DNA of 64,000 nucleotides, taken from Streptomyces liliifuscus. GTDB taxonomy: Bacteria; Actinomycetota; Actinomycetes; Streptomycetales; Streptomycetaceae. Below the pieces are notes generated by a model. It was not told the origin of the DNA and did not search any database. It saw only the letters and a list, made by a program, of their open reading frames with translations. The position numbers and the translations under genes were made by a program. This document shows, in pieces, positions 25,822-35,897 of the stretch. The stretch spans positions 1,364,001 through 1,428,000 of the forward strand of contig NZ_CP066831.1 of assembly GCF_016598615.1 (NCBI RefSeq), read 5' to 3'. Positions within the stretch are counted from its first letter, which is position 1, and each line of letters opens with the position of its first letter.

Positions 25822-27039
25822 ATGCCCGCCACACCGCGTCTTCCGCTGCTCAAGCGCATCCCGCCGGGCGTCTGGACGGCGGTGATCTGGTGCGCGGGTC
25901 TGGCGCTCACCCTGCTCATGCGTTTCCGGTTGCCCGGCCAGGAGGAGGCGGACGCCTATCGCACCGTTCTCATCAGTGGCACCAAGTGGGAGGGCTGGGC
26001 ACTCCTGGCGCTCGGCACCGCCCTGACGCTGGGCGGCGGTGCCCTGCTGCGCCGTCGGCCGCTGTGGGCCCTGACGCTGATGCTCGCCGGTTCGATCGGC
26101 GGGACGAGCGCGCTGAGCGTGGACGCGATACCCCCGCTGCAGTTCCTGGCGGTCGATCTCACGCTGTACTTCGTCGCGGCGGCCCGTTCCCGCCGGACCG
26201 GGGTCGTCGCCGTCTCCATGGCGCTTGTCACACTCGCGGGATTCCTGGCCGTCCGGGTGCTGAGCGGATGGGGCATCGGAACCACGACCGAGCTGATCGT
26301 GGCCCTCATGTCGGTCATCGCCTGGCTCATCGGCGACTCGATGCACCAGTCCCGGGTGCACGCCGAGCAGGTGCGCGCCCAGGCGGCGGCCCAGGCCGTC
26401 ACCGCCGAACGGCTGCGGATCGCAAGGGAGTTGCACGACATGGTGGCCCACACCATCGGCATCGTCGCCCTCCAGGCCGGTGCCGCGCGGCGGGTCATCG
26501 ACACCCGGCCCGAGCTGGCGAGGGAGGCCCTCGGAGAGGTCGAGAACGCGAGCCGCGAGACGCTGTCAGGCCTGCGCCGGATGCTGGGCGCGCTCCGCCG
26601 GGCCGAACCGGGCGGGGCCCCCGAGGCGACTCCGTTCGATCCCTCCCCCGCTCCCGGTCTGGCCGACATCGACCGCCTCGCCGAGCGGACGACGGCCGCG
26701 GGCGTCCGCGTCGAGGTCCGCTGGCAGGGCGAACGGCAGGCACTGCCCCCGGAGATCGGCATGTCCGCGTACCGGATCGTGCAGGAGGCCGTCACCAATG
26801 TCGTACGCCACGCCGGTGCCCGCTCCTGCCGGGTGACCGTCGACTGCCGGGACGAGGAGCTGGCCATCGAGGTCGTCGACAGCGGGAACGGCCCCGGGCG
26901 TGCCGCGGCGACCGGCTACGGGCTGCTCGGCATGCGCGAGCGGGTCGGCCTGCTGCACGGGGAGTTCTCGGCCGCGCCGCGCCCCGAGGGCGGATTCCGG
27001 GTGGCGGCGCGGCTGCCCGTACCGGCGGGTGTGCGATGA
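25822..27039 (+). CDS. Sensor histidine kinase (HisKA_3 type)
   Basis: This 405-residue kinase has four to five N-terminal membrane spans. The dimerization box is 'RIARELHDMVAHTIGIVALQ', with phosphoacceptor His in 'ELHD'. The HATPase domain has 'IVQEAVTNVVRHAGA' and 'TGYGLLGMRERV'. ATG 25822 follows a possible -10 element TACGAT (25810-25815) by 6 bp with no ribosome-binding site, so the message may be leaderless. The ABC exporter is transcribed divergently across a 133-bp gap. Confidence 0.9.
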   Translation: MPATPRLPLLKRIPPGVWTAVIWCAGLALTLLMRFRLPGQEEADAYRTVLISGTKWEGWALLALGTALTLGGGALLRRRPLWALTLMLAGSIGGTSALSVDAIPPLQFLAVDLTLYFVAAARSRRTGVVAVSMALVTLAGFLAVRVLSGWGIGTTTELIVALMSVIAWLIGDSMHQSRVHAEQVRAQAAAQAVTAERLRIARELHDMVAHTIGIVALQAGAARRVIDTRPELAREALGEVENASRETLSGLRRMLGALRRAEPGGAPEATPFDPSPAPGLADIDRLAERTTAAGVRVEVRWQGERQALPPEIGMSAYRIVQEAVTNVVRHAGARSCRVTVDCRDEELAIEVVDSGNGPGRAAATGYGLLGMRERVGLLHGEFSAAPRPEGGFRVAARLPVPAGVR

Positions 27040-27695
27040 CGGTCCGGGTCGTCCTGGCCGACGACCAGCCTCTCGTCCGCGCGGCCCTGCGCATGGTGAT
27101 CGGCGAGGCCACCGGCATGGAGGTCGTCGGCGAGGCCGGCACCGGAGCCGAAGCGGTTGCCCTGGCCGGGGCCGAGCACCCCGACGTCGTGGTGATGGAC
27201 ATCCGCATGCCCGGCATGGACGGCATCGAGGCCACCCGCCTGATCGCCGAGGGAACCGGCGGGACCCAGGTCATCATGCTGACGACCTTCGACGATGACG
27301 ACTATCTGTACGGGGCGCTGCGCGCGGGTGCGGCCGGATTCCTCGTCAAGGACATGGCCCTGGACGACATCCTCGACGCGATCCGGGTCGTCGCCACGGG
27401 GGACGGGCTGCTCGCGCCGAGTGTGACACGCCGTCTCATCAGGGAGTTCGCGGAGCGCCCCGTGTCCGCCGCACCCGCCGTCCGCACGGCTCTGGGCATC
27501 ACCGACCGCGAGCGCGAGGTGCTCACCCTCATCGGGAACGGGCTGTCCAACACCGAGATCGCCGCGCGGCTGTCCATCAGCGTCGCCACCGCGAAGACGT
27601 ATGTGACCCGGCTGCTCGCCAAACTGGACGCCCGGGACCGGGTGCGGCTCGTCATCATCGCGTACGAGGCGGGGCTGGTCGCGGCTACGCGTTGA
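27036..27695 (+). CDS. NarL/FixJ-family response regulator
   Basis: This 219-residue regulator has a receiver domain ('VRVVLADDQPLVRAALRMVI', Asp in 'VVVMDIRMPGMDG', Lys in 'GFLVKDMAL') and a LuxR-type DNA-binding domain ('ITDREREVLTLIGNGLSNTE'). The ATG overlaps the kinase stop by 4 bp. It should be phosphorylated by the preceding kinase and may activate the adjacent ABC exporter. It overlaps the convergent hydrolase gene by 11 bp. Confidence 0.92.
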   Translation: MTVRVVLADDQPLVRAALRMVIGEATGMEVVGEAGTGAEAVALAGAEHPDVVVMDIRMPGMDGIEATRLIAEGTGGTQVIMLTTFDDDDYLYGALRAGAAGFLVKDMALDDILDAIRVVATGDGLLAPSVTRRLIREFAERPVSAAPAVRTALGITDREREVLTLIGNGLSNTEIAARLSISVATAKTYVTRLLAKLDARDRVRLVIIAYEAGLVAATR

Positions 27696-28677
27696 GGGAA
27701 CGCAGCCAGGTGGTCAGCAGCCGGTTGACCTCCTCGGGGCGCTCCTGCTGCACCCAGTGGCCGCAGCCCTCGACGAGGTGCGAGGACACCAGCCCGGGAA
27801 GTGTGGTGGGGAACGCCTCGATGGCACTGGCCAACCAGGCGATGGAGGCGTCGAGTCGCCCCGCCACGAAGAGCGACGGCTGGGTGATCGGGGCGCCGTC
27901 CCACTCGGCGAGGTCCTCCCAGTCCTGGTCCATGCTGCGGTAGCGGTTGAGCGCGCCGGTGAATCCGGTGCGCTCGAACTCGCCCACGCAGAAGTCGAGT
28001 TCGTCGTCCGAGAGCCAGGACGGCCGGTCCTTCACGAACCGGTCGGAGAGCTTGCCGCCCTTCGGGACGAAGAAGACGCCGGCCTCGCCCGACTCGGGCA
28101 TGGTGTCCGCGGACAGCGTGGCGTAGAAGCCCGTCAGCCACGCCCGTACGTCCGGCTCGATCTCCGACTCGGCCCGGCCGGGCTCCTGGAAGTAGCGGAC
28201 GTAGAACTCCTCGTCCCCGCCGATCATGGCGAAGGCGTCGGACGGGCGCATCCCACCACGCGGCGCGTACGGCACTCCGAGCAGTCCCACCGCGGAGAAG
28301 ACATCGGGCCTGAGCAGCGCGGAGTCGGCGGCGATGGTCGAGCCCCAGTCGTGGCCGACGATCACTGCGGTCTCCTCGCCGAGGGCGCGGACGACGGCGA
28401 CGTTGTCCTCGACGTGCGCGCCGATGCGGTACGCCTCGACGGCGTCGGGCACCGACGAGCGCCCGTAGCCGCGTACGTCGATGGCGACTGCGCGGTAACC
28501 CGCCTCGGCGAGTGCGGGGAGCTGGTGGCGCCACGAGTACCAGAGCTCGGGAAAGCCGTGGACCAGCAGGACAAGGGGGCCGGTGCCCTGTTCCACGAGG
28601 TGGATACGGCCACCGGGGACGTCCACCAGCCGATGCTGGGCGCCCGCGGGGGTGAACGGGTCTGCGGCCTGCGACAT
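27685..28677 (-). CDS. Alpha/beta hydrolase, epoxide-hydrolase type
   Basis: This 330-residue enzyme has the oxyanion motif and neighbours 'HGFPELWYSWRHQL', a nucleophile Asp in 'VGHDWGS' instead of Ser, and the catalytic His in 'EGCGHWVQ'. These are features of soluble epoxide hydrolases, which open epoxides through an alkyl-enzyme ester. The start ATG follows GAGGAGG by 5 bp. No neighbouring gene suggests a specific pathway. Confidence 0.88.
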   Translation of the reverse strand: MSQAADPFTPAGAQHRLVDVPGGRIHLVEQGTGPLVLLVHGFPELWYSWRHQLPALAEAGYRAVAIDVRGYGRSSVPDAVEAYRIGAHVEDNVAVVRALGEETAVIVGHDWGSTIAADSALLRPDVFSAVGLLGVPYAPRGGMRPSDAFAMIGGDEEFYVRYFQEPGRAESEIEPDVRAWLTGFYATLSADTMPESGEAGVFFVPKGGKLSDRFVKDRPSWLSDDELDFCVGEFERTGFTGALNRYRSMDQDWEDLAEWDGAPITQPSLFVAGRLDASIAWLASAIEAFPTTLPGLVSSHLVEGCGHWVQQERPEEVNRLLTTWLRSLNA

Positions 28678-28767
28678 GGGTCCTCCTCGGACTGGGATGT
28701 ACTGCTACCGATCATTGCTCCGCTCCCTGGAGGGGGCGAGGGACGTTGCCGTTTCGGCAACAACGCC

Positions 28768-28806
28768 CGGAGGGGGCACACCACCCCCGTGGATGTGCCC
28801 CCTCCG
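28768..28806 (-). terminator. Strong terminator of the sigma-factor operon
   Basis: CGGAGGGGGCACA (28768-28780) pairs perfectly over 13 bp with TGTGCCCCCTCCG (28794-28806) around a 13-base loop. A second hairpin, GTTGCCG/CGGCAAC with a 3-base loop, follows at 28745-28761. Both lie between the stop at 28850 and the next minus-strand gene start at 28677. Confidence 0.75.
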
Positions 28807-28849
28807 ATGCGCCCCCTCGGACTCGCCCCCTAAATGCGCCCCTCAGCGG

Positions 28850-29632
28850 TCAGCGGTACGAGTGCTCGGTCGCGACTACCTTCCCCTCCGCGTCCAGTGC
28901 CTCGGTCTTGTAGGCCGCCCAGTCCCAGTTGCTCCGTTCGTGGTGGGGCAGGAACGTCAGGAAGTAGTGGCGCGCGTCGGCCTCGACCGGTCCCACGACC
29001 CCGCCGTCCTCGAACGTCACCCGGACACTCACCGCCGAGTCGGGCACCCTGCCGTAGAGCGCGGTCCAGTCGTCCACGGCGGTCGTGTTGGCCTCGGCCC
29101 AGACCGCCGGCGGGTCGTAGCTCTCACCGCCCCGGAAGCAGCTCGACTCGCCGTCGGACCCGCCGCTCTTCGCGTCGATGACTCGCAGATACGCGCACTG
29201 ACCGCCGGACGGGTTGGGCGCCTGCCAGTACTCCAGCAGATCGCCGTTCGGTGCCTTGCCCTGGAACAGTTTTCGGGCGTTGGCGATGTCGGCCTCCAGA
29301 CCCTCGGCGCCAGGTCCGTGGCCCGCACGGTTCAGCCCCCAGATCACGTTGTCCGGGATGATCCCCGACGCCTGCGCGGCGAGTCCCGCCCCCGCCAGAG
29401 CCGCAACCGTGGCGACCGCGACCACCCAGCCACGCCTGCGCCGCGGCCGGTATGCGTCGGCCCGGCGCCACCTGCTCGGGCGCGGATCCGTGGCGAGCAC
29501 CCGGGCCAGGACCATCCGGTCCGCCTCACCCGTCACCACCCGGTCGGCCAACGGGTCGGCCAACGGGTCGGCGGGGCCCATCAGTTGACGTACCCGGGCC
29601 TCCGTCTCAGCCGTCTCCTCACGTGCCCTCAT
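28850..29632 (-). CDS. Membrane protein paired with an ECF sigma factor (CU044_5270-like)
   Basis: This 260-residue protein has a cytoplasmic N-terminal region of about 70 residues, one membrane span ('GWVVAVATVAALAGAGLAAQ') and an exported C-terminal domain. It has the general layout of an anti-sigma factor, but no HxxxCxxC zinc motif is present. I recall similar proteins with the name CU044_5270 beside sigma factors. Its start overlaps the sigma gene stop by 4 bp, supporting a functional pair. The cytoplasmic part contains the repeat 'DPLADPLADR'. Confidence 0.75.
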   Translation of the reverse strand: MRAREETAETEARVRQLMGPADPLADPLADRVVTGEADRMVLARVLATDPRPSRWRRADAYRPRRRRGWVVAVATVAALAGAGLAAQASGIIPDNVIWGLNRAGHGPGAEGLEADIANARKLFQGKAPNGDLLEYWQAPNPSGGQCAYLRVIDAKSGGSDGESSCFRGGESYDPPAVWAEANTTAVDDWTALYGRVPDSAVSVRVTFEDGGVVGPVEADARHYFLTFLPHHERSNWDWAAYKTEALDAEGKVVATEHSYR

Positions 29633-30291
29633 GTCCGCCTCCCCTTCAGCCGCAGACCAGTACCCAACTCCCCCAGCTCCCCGTCCAGTTCACGGAGCCG
29701 CCCCCGCGGCTCCTCCTGCTCCGTACGTGCCAGCGCGCTCTCCAGCCGTCGGCGTGCCCGGTGCAGCCGTACGGCGAAGGCCCGTGCCGAGCAGCCGACG
29801 ACGAGCGCCGCCTGCTGGGTGTCCAGGCCTTCCCAGCCGACCAGTTGAAGCGCCTCCCGGTCGCGCTCCGAGAGCGTGCCGAGGGCCTCGCGCAGATGCA
29901 GGCCGGTGACCACTCCCTCGGCGTGGTCGGGCGCGGCCGGCGCCACCGGTGTCGTACGCCGCAGCCGGGCGCTCAGCCTGCCCCCGCGTCTGAGGCCGCG
30001 CTGCTCGTTGGCCAGGACGTTTCGCGCCACGCCGTACAGCCAGGGCAGCGACTCCTCCGGCGTGTCCGGGACCTTGTCCAGGCGTCGCCAGGCGACGACG
30101 AAGGTCTCGGAGGCGATGTCCTTGGCCGTCTCCGCGTCGCCCGCCCGCCGTTCGGCGAAGCGCAGCACCTGCCGGTAGTGCGCCTCGAACAAGGCGCTGA
30201 GCCTGGCTTCGTTCGTCCCTTCGGAAGGTGTCCCTTCAGTAGGTGTCCGTTCGGAAGGCGTCTCTTCGGAAGGGTCTCCGTCTCCCGGCAC
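29629..30291 (-). CDS. ECF-type RNA polymerase sigma factor
   Basis: This 220-residue protein has sigma region 2 ('RLSALFEAHYRQVLRFAERR', 'DIASETFVVAWRRLDKVP', 'PWLYGVARNVLANEQR') and region 4 ('ALGTLSERDREALQLVGWEG' and 'QQAALVVGCSARAFAVRLHR'). Region 3 is absent, as expected of the extracytoplasmic-function group. The N-terminal 25 residues are a repeated S-E-x-T-P stretch encoded by near-identical 15-18-bp repeats (about 30220-30275). GTG 30289-30291 follows AGGGAG. It heads the operon and is divergent from the S1 protease. Confidence 0.9.
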   Translation of the reverse strand: MPGDGDPSEETPSERTPTEGTPSEGTNEARLSALFEAHYRQVLRFAERRAGDAETAKDIASETFVVAWRRLDKVPDTPEESLPWLYGVARNVLANEQRGLRRGGRLSARLRRTTPVAPAAPDHAEGVVTGLHLREALGTLSERDREALQLVGWEGLDTQQAALVVGCSARAFAVRLHRARRRLESALARTEQEEPRGRLRELDGELGELGTGLRLKGRRT

Positions 30292-30513
30292 ACCCGTCTC
30301 CCTTCATCCCCCGCAGTGTTGCCGACTGTCCGTCGCACCTACCTATGTCCGGCGGGACGGCCGGGGTTACAGGCGAGTTCACGCCGACTGACGAACACTC
30401 GGCCGGGCCGGTGAACCAGACCGAGGGGAGGCACGTACTGAAGGAGGGCGTTCAGCTCACGGGAACGCCCACAGCAGTGACGCTGGGTCAGGACAGTCGC
30501 ACGGGAGCCGTGG

Positions 30514-31923
30514 ATGAGGCATGCACGACGGAACGTTCAGCGGATCGCACGGTTCGCCGCAATCGGCGGACTGGTGTGCGGGGGGCTGATGGTCTCGCAT
30601 GCCGTGGCGAGCGAGACGCCGAACGATCCGAAGGCGCCGAACGCCGAGACGCGGGCCGCCCGGACCGGCCAGGAACTGGTCGCCGAGCTGGGCACCTCGC
30701 GTACGGCGGGCAGTTGGATCGACGCGAAGGGGCGCCCGGTCGTCGCGGTGACCGACGAGGAGGCGGCGGCCGACGTACGTGGCGCGGGTGCCGTCCCCAA
30801 GGTCGTCCGCTACGCCATGAAGGATCTGCGCTCCGCCACCGACACCCTCAAGGACGCGCCCAAGGTGGCAGGAACCTCATGGGCGATGGACTACGCCTCC
30901 AACCAGGTGGTGGTCCGGGCCGACACCACCGTCTCCGCCGCCGAGTGGGACCGGCTGGCCAAGGTCGCCGAGAGCCTCGGCAAGTCCGTACGGATGGAGC
31001 GCACGGAGGGTACGTTCACCCCGCGGGTGAACGGTGCCTCGCCGCTCTTCGCCAGCGCCGGGCGCTGTTCGGCGGGCTTCAACGTGACCAACGGACAGGC
31101 CAACTTCATTCTCACGGCGGGGCACTGCGGTCCGGTGGGCACGACATGGTTCTCGGACCAGCAGGGCAGCCAGCAGGTCGGGGCGACCGTGTCCGGCTCG
31201 TTCCCCGGCGGTGACTTCTCGCTCGTGCAGTACAGCCCCGGTGTGGATCTCAGCGGCGCCGACCTCGTGGCCGTCGGCAACGGCGAGGGCATCCGGATCG
31301 TGGGAGCGGCCGACGCCGCCGTCGGACAGAAGGTGTTCCGCAGCGGCAGCACGACCGGCCTCCAGTCCGGCGAGGTGACCGGACTGAACGCCACCGTGAA
31401 CTACCCGCAGGGCACGGTCACCGGACTCATCGAGACCACGGTGTGCGCCGAACCGGGCGACAGCGGCGGCCCGATGTTCGCCGACGGACTGGCCATGGGT
31501 GTCACCTCCGGCGGCAACGGGGACTGCCAGAGCGGCGGTACGACGTTCTTCCAGCCGGTCACCAAGGCGCTGGACTCGCTCGGTGTGAAGCTGGTGACCG
31601 AACCCGGGTCGGGTCAGGCGGCGCCCTCCTCCGGGAGCACGGGCAGCGCCAACAACGGCGCGGGCGCGGCGGCTCCTCCCGGCACGTCCTCGACCGCTCC
31701 CGGCGGCGCGGTCCTGCCCGGCGGGTCGGGACCGGTGGACACGGTGCCCGACGGTGAGACCGACAGCCTGGCCTCCGCGCTGGAGCGGGTCGCCGACTTC
31801 AGGAGCCTGGGCCCCGGACTGTTCGTCATCGCGGGCAGCCTGATCGCCCTGGTGGCCCTCCGAATCCGCTCGGAACGCGGACGCAGGCGCTACCGCAACC
31901 AGTACTCGCAGAGCTGGGGCTGA
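30514..31923 (+). CDS. Secreted S1-family serine protease with C-terminal membrane anchor
   Basis: This 469-residue protein has a signal peptide ending near 'SHAVASE', a propeptide of about 130 residues resembling the alpha-lytic protease pro-region, and a chymotrypsin-like domain. The catalytic triad is His in 'LTAGHCG', Asp in 'GDFSLVQY' and Ser in 'GDSGGP'. A Ser/Gly/Ala-rich linker then leads to a membrane span ('LFVIAGSLIALVAL') and a basic tail 'RGRRRYRN'. Typical streptogrisins lack this anchor, so this version should remain on the cell surface. It is divergent from the ECF sigma factor. Confidence 0.9.
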   Translation: MRHARRNVQRIARFAAIGGLVCGGLMVSHAVASETPNDPKAPNAETRAARTGQELVAELGTSRTAGSWIDAKGRPVVAVTDEEAAADVRGAGAVPKVVRYAMKDLRSATDTLKDAPKVAGTSWAMDYASNQVVVRADTTVSAAEWDRLAKVAESLGKSVRMERTEGTFTPRVNGASPLFASAGRCSAGFNVTNGQANFILTAGHCGPVGTTWFSDQQGSQQVGATVSGSFPGGDFSLVQYSPGVDLSGADLVAVGNGEGIRIVGAADAAVGQKVFRSGSTTGLQSGEVTGLNATVNYPQGTVTGLIETTVCAEPGDSGGPMFADGLAMGVTSGGNGDCQSGGTTFFQPVTKALDSLGVKLVTEPGSGQAAPSSGSTGSANNGAGAAAPPGTSSTAPGGAVLPGGSGPVDTVPDGETDSLASALERVADFRSLGPGLFVIAGSLIALVALRIRSERGRRRYRNQYSQSWG

Positions 31924-32083
31924 CGGCAGCCCACGGCCCGCGCCGAGGGACAGGATCACCGTGCGGCCCGGCCGAGATCCGTCATCGCCGGAACCGGGTA
32001 TTTGTGCCGGTTCACACAACTGAAACAGTCGATAGTGCCCATTGTCGTCCATCGTGGCCGTGGCGCTGGTTCAATCGTTCGAC

Positions 32084-34831
32084 ATGACCCTCAAGGGGCG
32101 AGCCCAGGAACGCGACCAACTCGACCGACTCGTACGGGAGTTGCGCGAAGGACTCAGCGGTGTGGTGGTACTGCGGGGCGACGCCGGCATCGGCAAGACC
32201 GTCCTGCTGGAGCACGCGGTGACCGAGGCCGCCGAGCTACGGGTGCTGCGCGTCGTGGGTGTGGAGGCGGAGTCCGGCTTCCCGTTCGCCGCGCTGCACC
32301 GGCTGCTCGTCCCCCTGCTCGACGGGATCAAGGAGCCCGGCGTGCTCCCCGCGGCTCAGCACACGGCACTGCGGGTGGCCTGCGGACTGGCCGACGGCCC
32401 GCCCCCGGACGGGTTCCTGGTGGGGCACGCGACGCTCACCCTGCTCGCCGAGACCGCGAAACGGCGGCCGGTACTGGCTCTCGTCGACGACGCGCAGTGG
32501 CTCGACGAGGAGTCCCTGGGCGTGCTCGCCTTCGTGGGCCGCCGGGTGCACGCGGAGGGTGTCGGCCTGCTGTTCGCCGCACGGACCGGATTCGACATAC
32601 CCGCGGGCCTGCCCGTCACCGAAGTCACCGGCCTGGAGGAGCCGTTCGCGCTGGAGCTGCTGCGGGAGGCCGTGGCCGGACAGCTCGACGCCCGGGTCGC
32701 GGCGCGGATCGTGACGGCGACCGCCGGAAATCCCCTCGCCCTGGCCGATCTCGGGCAGGAGCTGTCCGCCCACCAGCTCTCAGGCTCTCTCGCGCTGCCC
32801 GAACCCCTGCCGGTGGGCGGCACGTTGGAGGCGCACTACCTGCGCCGGGTCGGTGAGTTGCCGGAGCCCACGCGGAACTGGCTGCTGCTCCTGTCGGCCG
32901 AACCGGGCGGCGACCTCGGATACGTCACGGACGCGGCGCGGCTCCTCGGTGTCGACGCCGACGCCTGCGGACCGGCCGAAATGGCGGGCCTCGTGGTGCT
33001 GCGCGCCACCGCCGGGTTCCGGCATCCGCTGGTGCGGTCGGCGGTGTACGCCGGCGCCACCAGCGTCGAGCGGCGTCGCGCGCATCGGGCGCTGGCCGAG
33101 GTCACCGACCGCCCGGCGGACACCGACCGGCGGGCCTGGCACCTCGCGGCGGCCGCGATCGGCCCGGACGAGACCGTCGCCGCCGAGGTGGAGCGGGCGG
33201 CGGACCGGGCCGGCGCCCGCGGCGGCTACGCGGCGCGTGCCACCTTCCTCACCCGGGCCACCGAGCTGACCCCGGACGGCGACGTCCGTGCCGGGCGGCT
33301 GCTCGCGGCGGCCGAGGCCGCGCTCCGCGCCGGGGCACCGCTGCAGGCGGAGTCGCTGCTCGACTCGATCGACGTCGGGCTGCTCGGCGAGGTGGGCCGG
33401 GGCCGCGCTCTGCTGGTCCGGGCCCACGCGGTCATCCTGCTGGGTGACGCCGGTGCGTTCGCCACCGCCCCGGCGCTGTGTCTGCTCGCCGCGCGGGCCC
33501 TCGCCGAAGGGGCACCGGATCTCGCCCGGGAGGCCCTGCTGAGGGCGGTCGACCGTGCCATCACAGCCGAGCACCTCATCCGGGACACGACGGTGGCCGA
33601 GATCGCCCGGGCCATCGACGAACTGCTGCCCCGCGACAGGCCCGCGCACGGCGTCGACCTCGTGCTGCGCGCGTTCTCCGTCCTGGTCACCGACGGCTAC
33701 GAACGCGCGGTGCCCCACATGCGCAGGGCCCACGCGGTGCTGGTGGACCCGCGGACGTCGGACGAGTCGGTGCTGCGGGCCTATCTGCCCACCGTCACGC
33801 TCTCGATGATGCTGTGGGACGAACAGGCGCAGAGCGCGGTCATGGAGCGCGCCGCGGACGTGGCCCGCAGGACGGGCGCCCTGCTGCAACTGGACAACGC
33901 CCTGTACTGCTGGGTGATGCACGAGACCATCCTCGGCCAGTTGGCGACGGCCGACGACGTGCAGGCCCAGGGAACCCTGATCCGCACGGCGATCGGGGCC
34001 ACCGACGACATGTGGGCGCTCTACCGGCATCCCGAACTGGTCGCCTGGCGCGCCGAGTCCGAGAACCTGGAAGCCGTCCTGCGCGGATCGATGGAGGCCG
34101 GCACCTGGCTGGGCAACGGCGCGGTCGAGTCCATCGCCCGCATCGGCATGGTGATCGTGGCTCTCGGCAGCGGTGACTACGCCCGGGCCCGCGCCATCAC
34201 CCACGAGCTGATCGAGCACGACCTGATCGGGTACCACTCCCGGCTGCTCCCAGGGCTGGTCGAGGCCTCCATCCGCTGCGGCGACCGCGTCCTCGCCACG
34301 GCGACACTGCGCACCCTCACGTCCAGGGCTACGGCGACCGGCACCCCCTGGGCCCTGGGTCTGCTGGCGCGCTCGCGTGCCCTGCTCGCCCCCGCCGCCG
34401 ACGCCGAGCCGCTGTACCGCGAGGCGATCGACCTGCTGTCGAGGACGCGGGCCCGCTCCGATCTCGCCGTCGCCCATCTGCTGTACGGGGAGTGGCTGCG
34501 CCGCCGCAAGCGTCGTAAGGACGCCCGTGAGCAACTGCGCACGGCCGTCGCGATGTTCGACACCATGCGTGCCATGGGCTACGCCGCCCGCGCCGCCCAG
34601 GAACTCGCCGCCACGGGCGAGCACCCCCACCGCGGTCCGGCCGGCACGACCGACTCGCTGACCCCGCAGGAGCTCACGATCGCCCGTCTCGCCGGCTCGG
34701 GCGCGACCAACGCCGAGATCGCCGCCCAGTTGTTCATCAGCGCGAGCACCGTCGACTACCACCTCAGGAAGATCTTCCGGAAGCTCGACGTCACCTCCCG
34801 GCGCCAACTCGCCCGCACCCCGGACCTCTGA
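32084..34831 (+). CDS. LAL-type LuxR-family transcriptional regulator
   Basis: This 915-residue regulator has an N-terminal AAA-type ATPase with Walker A 'GDAGIGKT' and Walker B '[12 protein letters not shown]', a long helical middle of TPR-like repeats, and a C-terminal LuxR helix-turn-helix ('[20 protein letters not shown]'). ATG 32084 was chosen because the ATPase domain begins directly after it. Such large regulators in Streptomyces activate carbon-use or secondary-metabolism genes and respond to a small ligand. It is followed by three alpha/beta hydrolase genes in the same direction, which are plausible targets. Confidence 0.9.
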   Translation: MTLKGRAQERDQLDRLVRELREGLSGVVVLRGDAGIGKTVLLEHAVTEAAELRVLRVVGVEAESGFPFAALHRLLVPLLDGIKEPGVLPAAQHTALRVACGLADGPPPDGFLVGHATLTLLAETAKRRPVLALVDDAQWLDEESLGVLAFVGRRVHAEGVGLLFAARTGFDIPAGLPVTEVTGLEEPFALELLREAVAGQLDARVAARIVTATAGNPLALADLGQELSAHQLSGSLALPEPLPVGGTLEAHYLRRVGELPEPTRNWLLLLSAEPGGDLGYVTDAARLLGVDADACGPAEMAGLVVLRATAGFRHPLVRSAVYAGATSVERRRAHRALAEVTDRPADTDRRAWHLAAAAIGPDETVAAEVERAADRAGARGGYAARATFLTRATELTPDGDVRAGRLLAAAEAALRAGAPLQAESLLDSIDVGLLGEVGRGRALLVRAHAVILLGDAGAFATAPALCLLAARALAEGAPDLAREALLRAVDRAITAEHLIRDTTVAEIARAIDELLPRDRPAHGVDLVLRAFSVLVTDGYERAVPHMRRAHAVLVDPRTSDESVLRAYLPTVTLSMMLWDEQAQSAVMERAADVARRTGALLQLDNALYCWVMHETILGQLATADDVQAQGTLIRTAIGATDDMWALYRHPELVAWRAESENLEAVLRGSMEAGTWLGNGAVESIARIGMVIVALGSGDYARARAITHELIEHDLIGYHSRLLPGLVEASIRCGDRVLATATLRTLTSRATATGTPWALGLLARSRALLAPAADAEPLYREAIDLLSRTRARSDLAVAHLLYGEWLRRRKRRKDAREQLRTAVAMFDTMRAMGYAARAAQELAATGEHPHRGPAGTTDSLTPQELTIARLAGSGATNAEIAAQLFISASTVDYHLRKIFRKLDVTSRRQLARTPDL

Positions 34832-34841
34832 ACCGGTTCAC
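34829..34841. promoter_or_regulatory. Palindrome shared with the LAL gene upstream region
   Basis: TGAACCGGTTCA (34829-34840) is a perfect 12-bp palindrome spanning the LAL stop. Nine of its bases, extended by one (CCGGTTCAC, 34833-34841), recur at 32007-32015 upstream of the LAL gene. It may be a binding site of that regulator in front of the hydrolase genes. This is inference from a short match. Confidence 0.35.
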
Positions 34842-34929
34842 GACTACGCGCTCCACGGGATTCGGGGACGACCTGCCCCGCCCGACGATCGGGAGGTCGG
34901 AACGAACCCACAGACGGGAGCATCCCCCC

Positions 34930-35754
34930 ATGCCGTACGTGACCGCCTCCGACGGGGCACAGATCCACTACAAGGACTGGGGACAGGGCCGCCCGGTCGT
35001 TCTCAGCCACGGATGGCCCCTGAACGCGGACAGCTGGGAGGCGCAGCAGCTGTTCCTCGCCTCGAACGGCTTCCGCGCCATCGCGCACGACCGGCGTGGC
35101 CACGGCCGCTCCAGCCAGACCTGGCTCGGCAACGAGATGAACACGTACGCCGACGACCTGGCCACGCTCATCGACACGCTCGATCTGCGGGACGCGACGC
35201 TCGTCGGATTCTCCACCGGCGGCGGCGAGGTGGCCCGTTATGTCGGCCGGCACGGCACCGCCCGACTCGCCCAGCTCGTGCTCGTCTCCGCCGTACCGCC
35301 GTTCATGCTCAAGACCGACGACAACCCGGGCGGAGTGCCGGTCGAGGTGTTCGACGCGATCCGCGCCGGTTCGGTCGCCGACCGCTCGCAGCTCTACCGC
35401 GACCTGGCCGACGGGCCGTTCTTCGGCGGCAACCGGCCCGGCGCCGCCCCGTCCCAGGGCATCCGCGACGCGTTCTGGCGCCAGGGGCTCCAGGCCGGAC
35501 ACCGGAACGCGTACGAGTGCGTCGCGGCCTTCTCCGCCACCGACTTCCGTGCCGACCTGGACGCCTTCGACGTACCCACGCTCGTCATCCACGGCGACGA
35601 CGACCAGGTCGTGCCGTTCGAAGTGGGCGGCAAGGCCTCCGCGGCCCGGATCAAGAACGCCTCGCTCAAGGTCTATCCGGGCGCGCCGCACGGCATCACC
35701 GACACCCACAAGGAACAACTCAACGCCGATCTGCTGGAGTTCCTCAACTCCTGA
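34930..35754 (+). CDS. Alpha/beta hydrolase, non-heme chloroperoxidase type
   Basis: This 274-residue enzyme has '[14 protein letters not shown]' (oxyanion region), nucleophile Ser in 'VGFSTGGGE', acid Asp in '[11 protein letters not shown]' and His in 'PGAPHGI'. This pattern matches the cofactor-free perhydrolases called non-heme chloroperoxidases. They act as esterases and, with acetate and peroxide, as perhydrolases. The ATG lies 11 bp after GGGAG. It is the first of three hydrolase genes after the LAL regulator. Confidence 0.88.
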   Translation: MPYVTASDGAQIHYKDWGQGRPVVLSHGWPLNADSWEAQQLFLASNGFRAIAHDRRGHGRSSQTWLGNEMNTYADDLATLIDTLDLRDATLVGFSTGGGEVARYVGRHGTARLAQLVLVSAVPPFMLKTDDNPGGVPVEVFDAIRAGSVADRSQLYRDLADGPFFGGNRPGAAPSQGIRDAFWRQGLQAGHRNAYECVAAFSATDFRADLDAFDVPTLVIHGDDDQVVPFEVGGKASAARIKNASLKVYPGAPHGITDTHKEQLNADLLEFLNS

Positions 35755-35897
35755 GGGCTTCCTGACGACTTCCTGAGGAACCTCGCAGGCACCCGTGCGG
35801 CGCAACTCACGTACCGATAGGGCACTTTGAGGCACGCCCGAAGCTCCGTCCGCATGCCCTGCCACCGACATGCCCCGACCCAGAAGGAGCTCATCAC

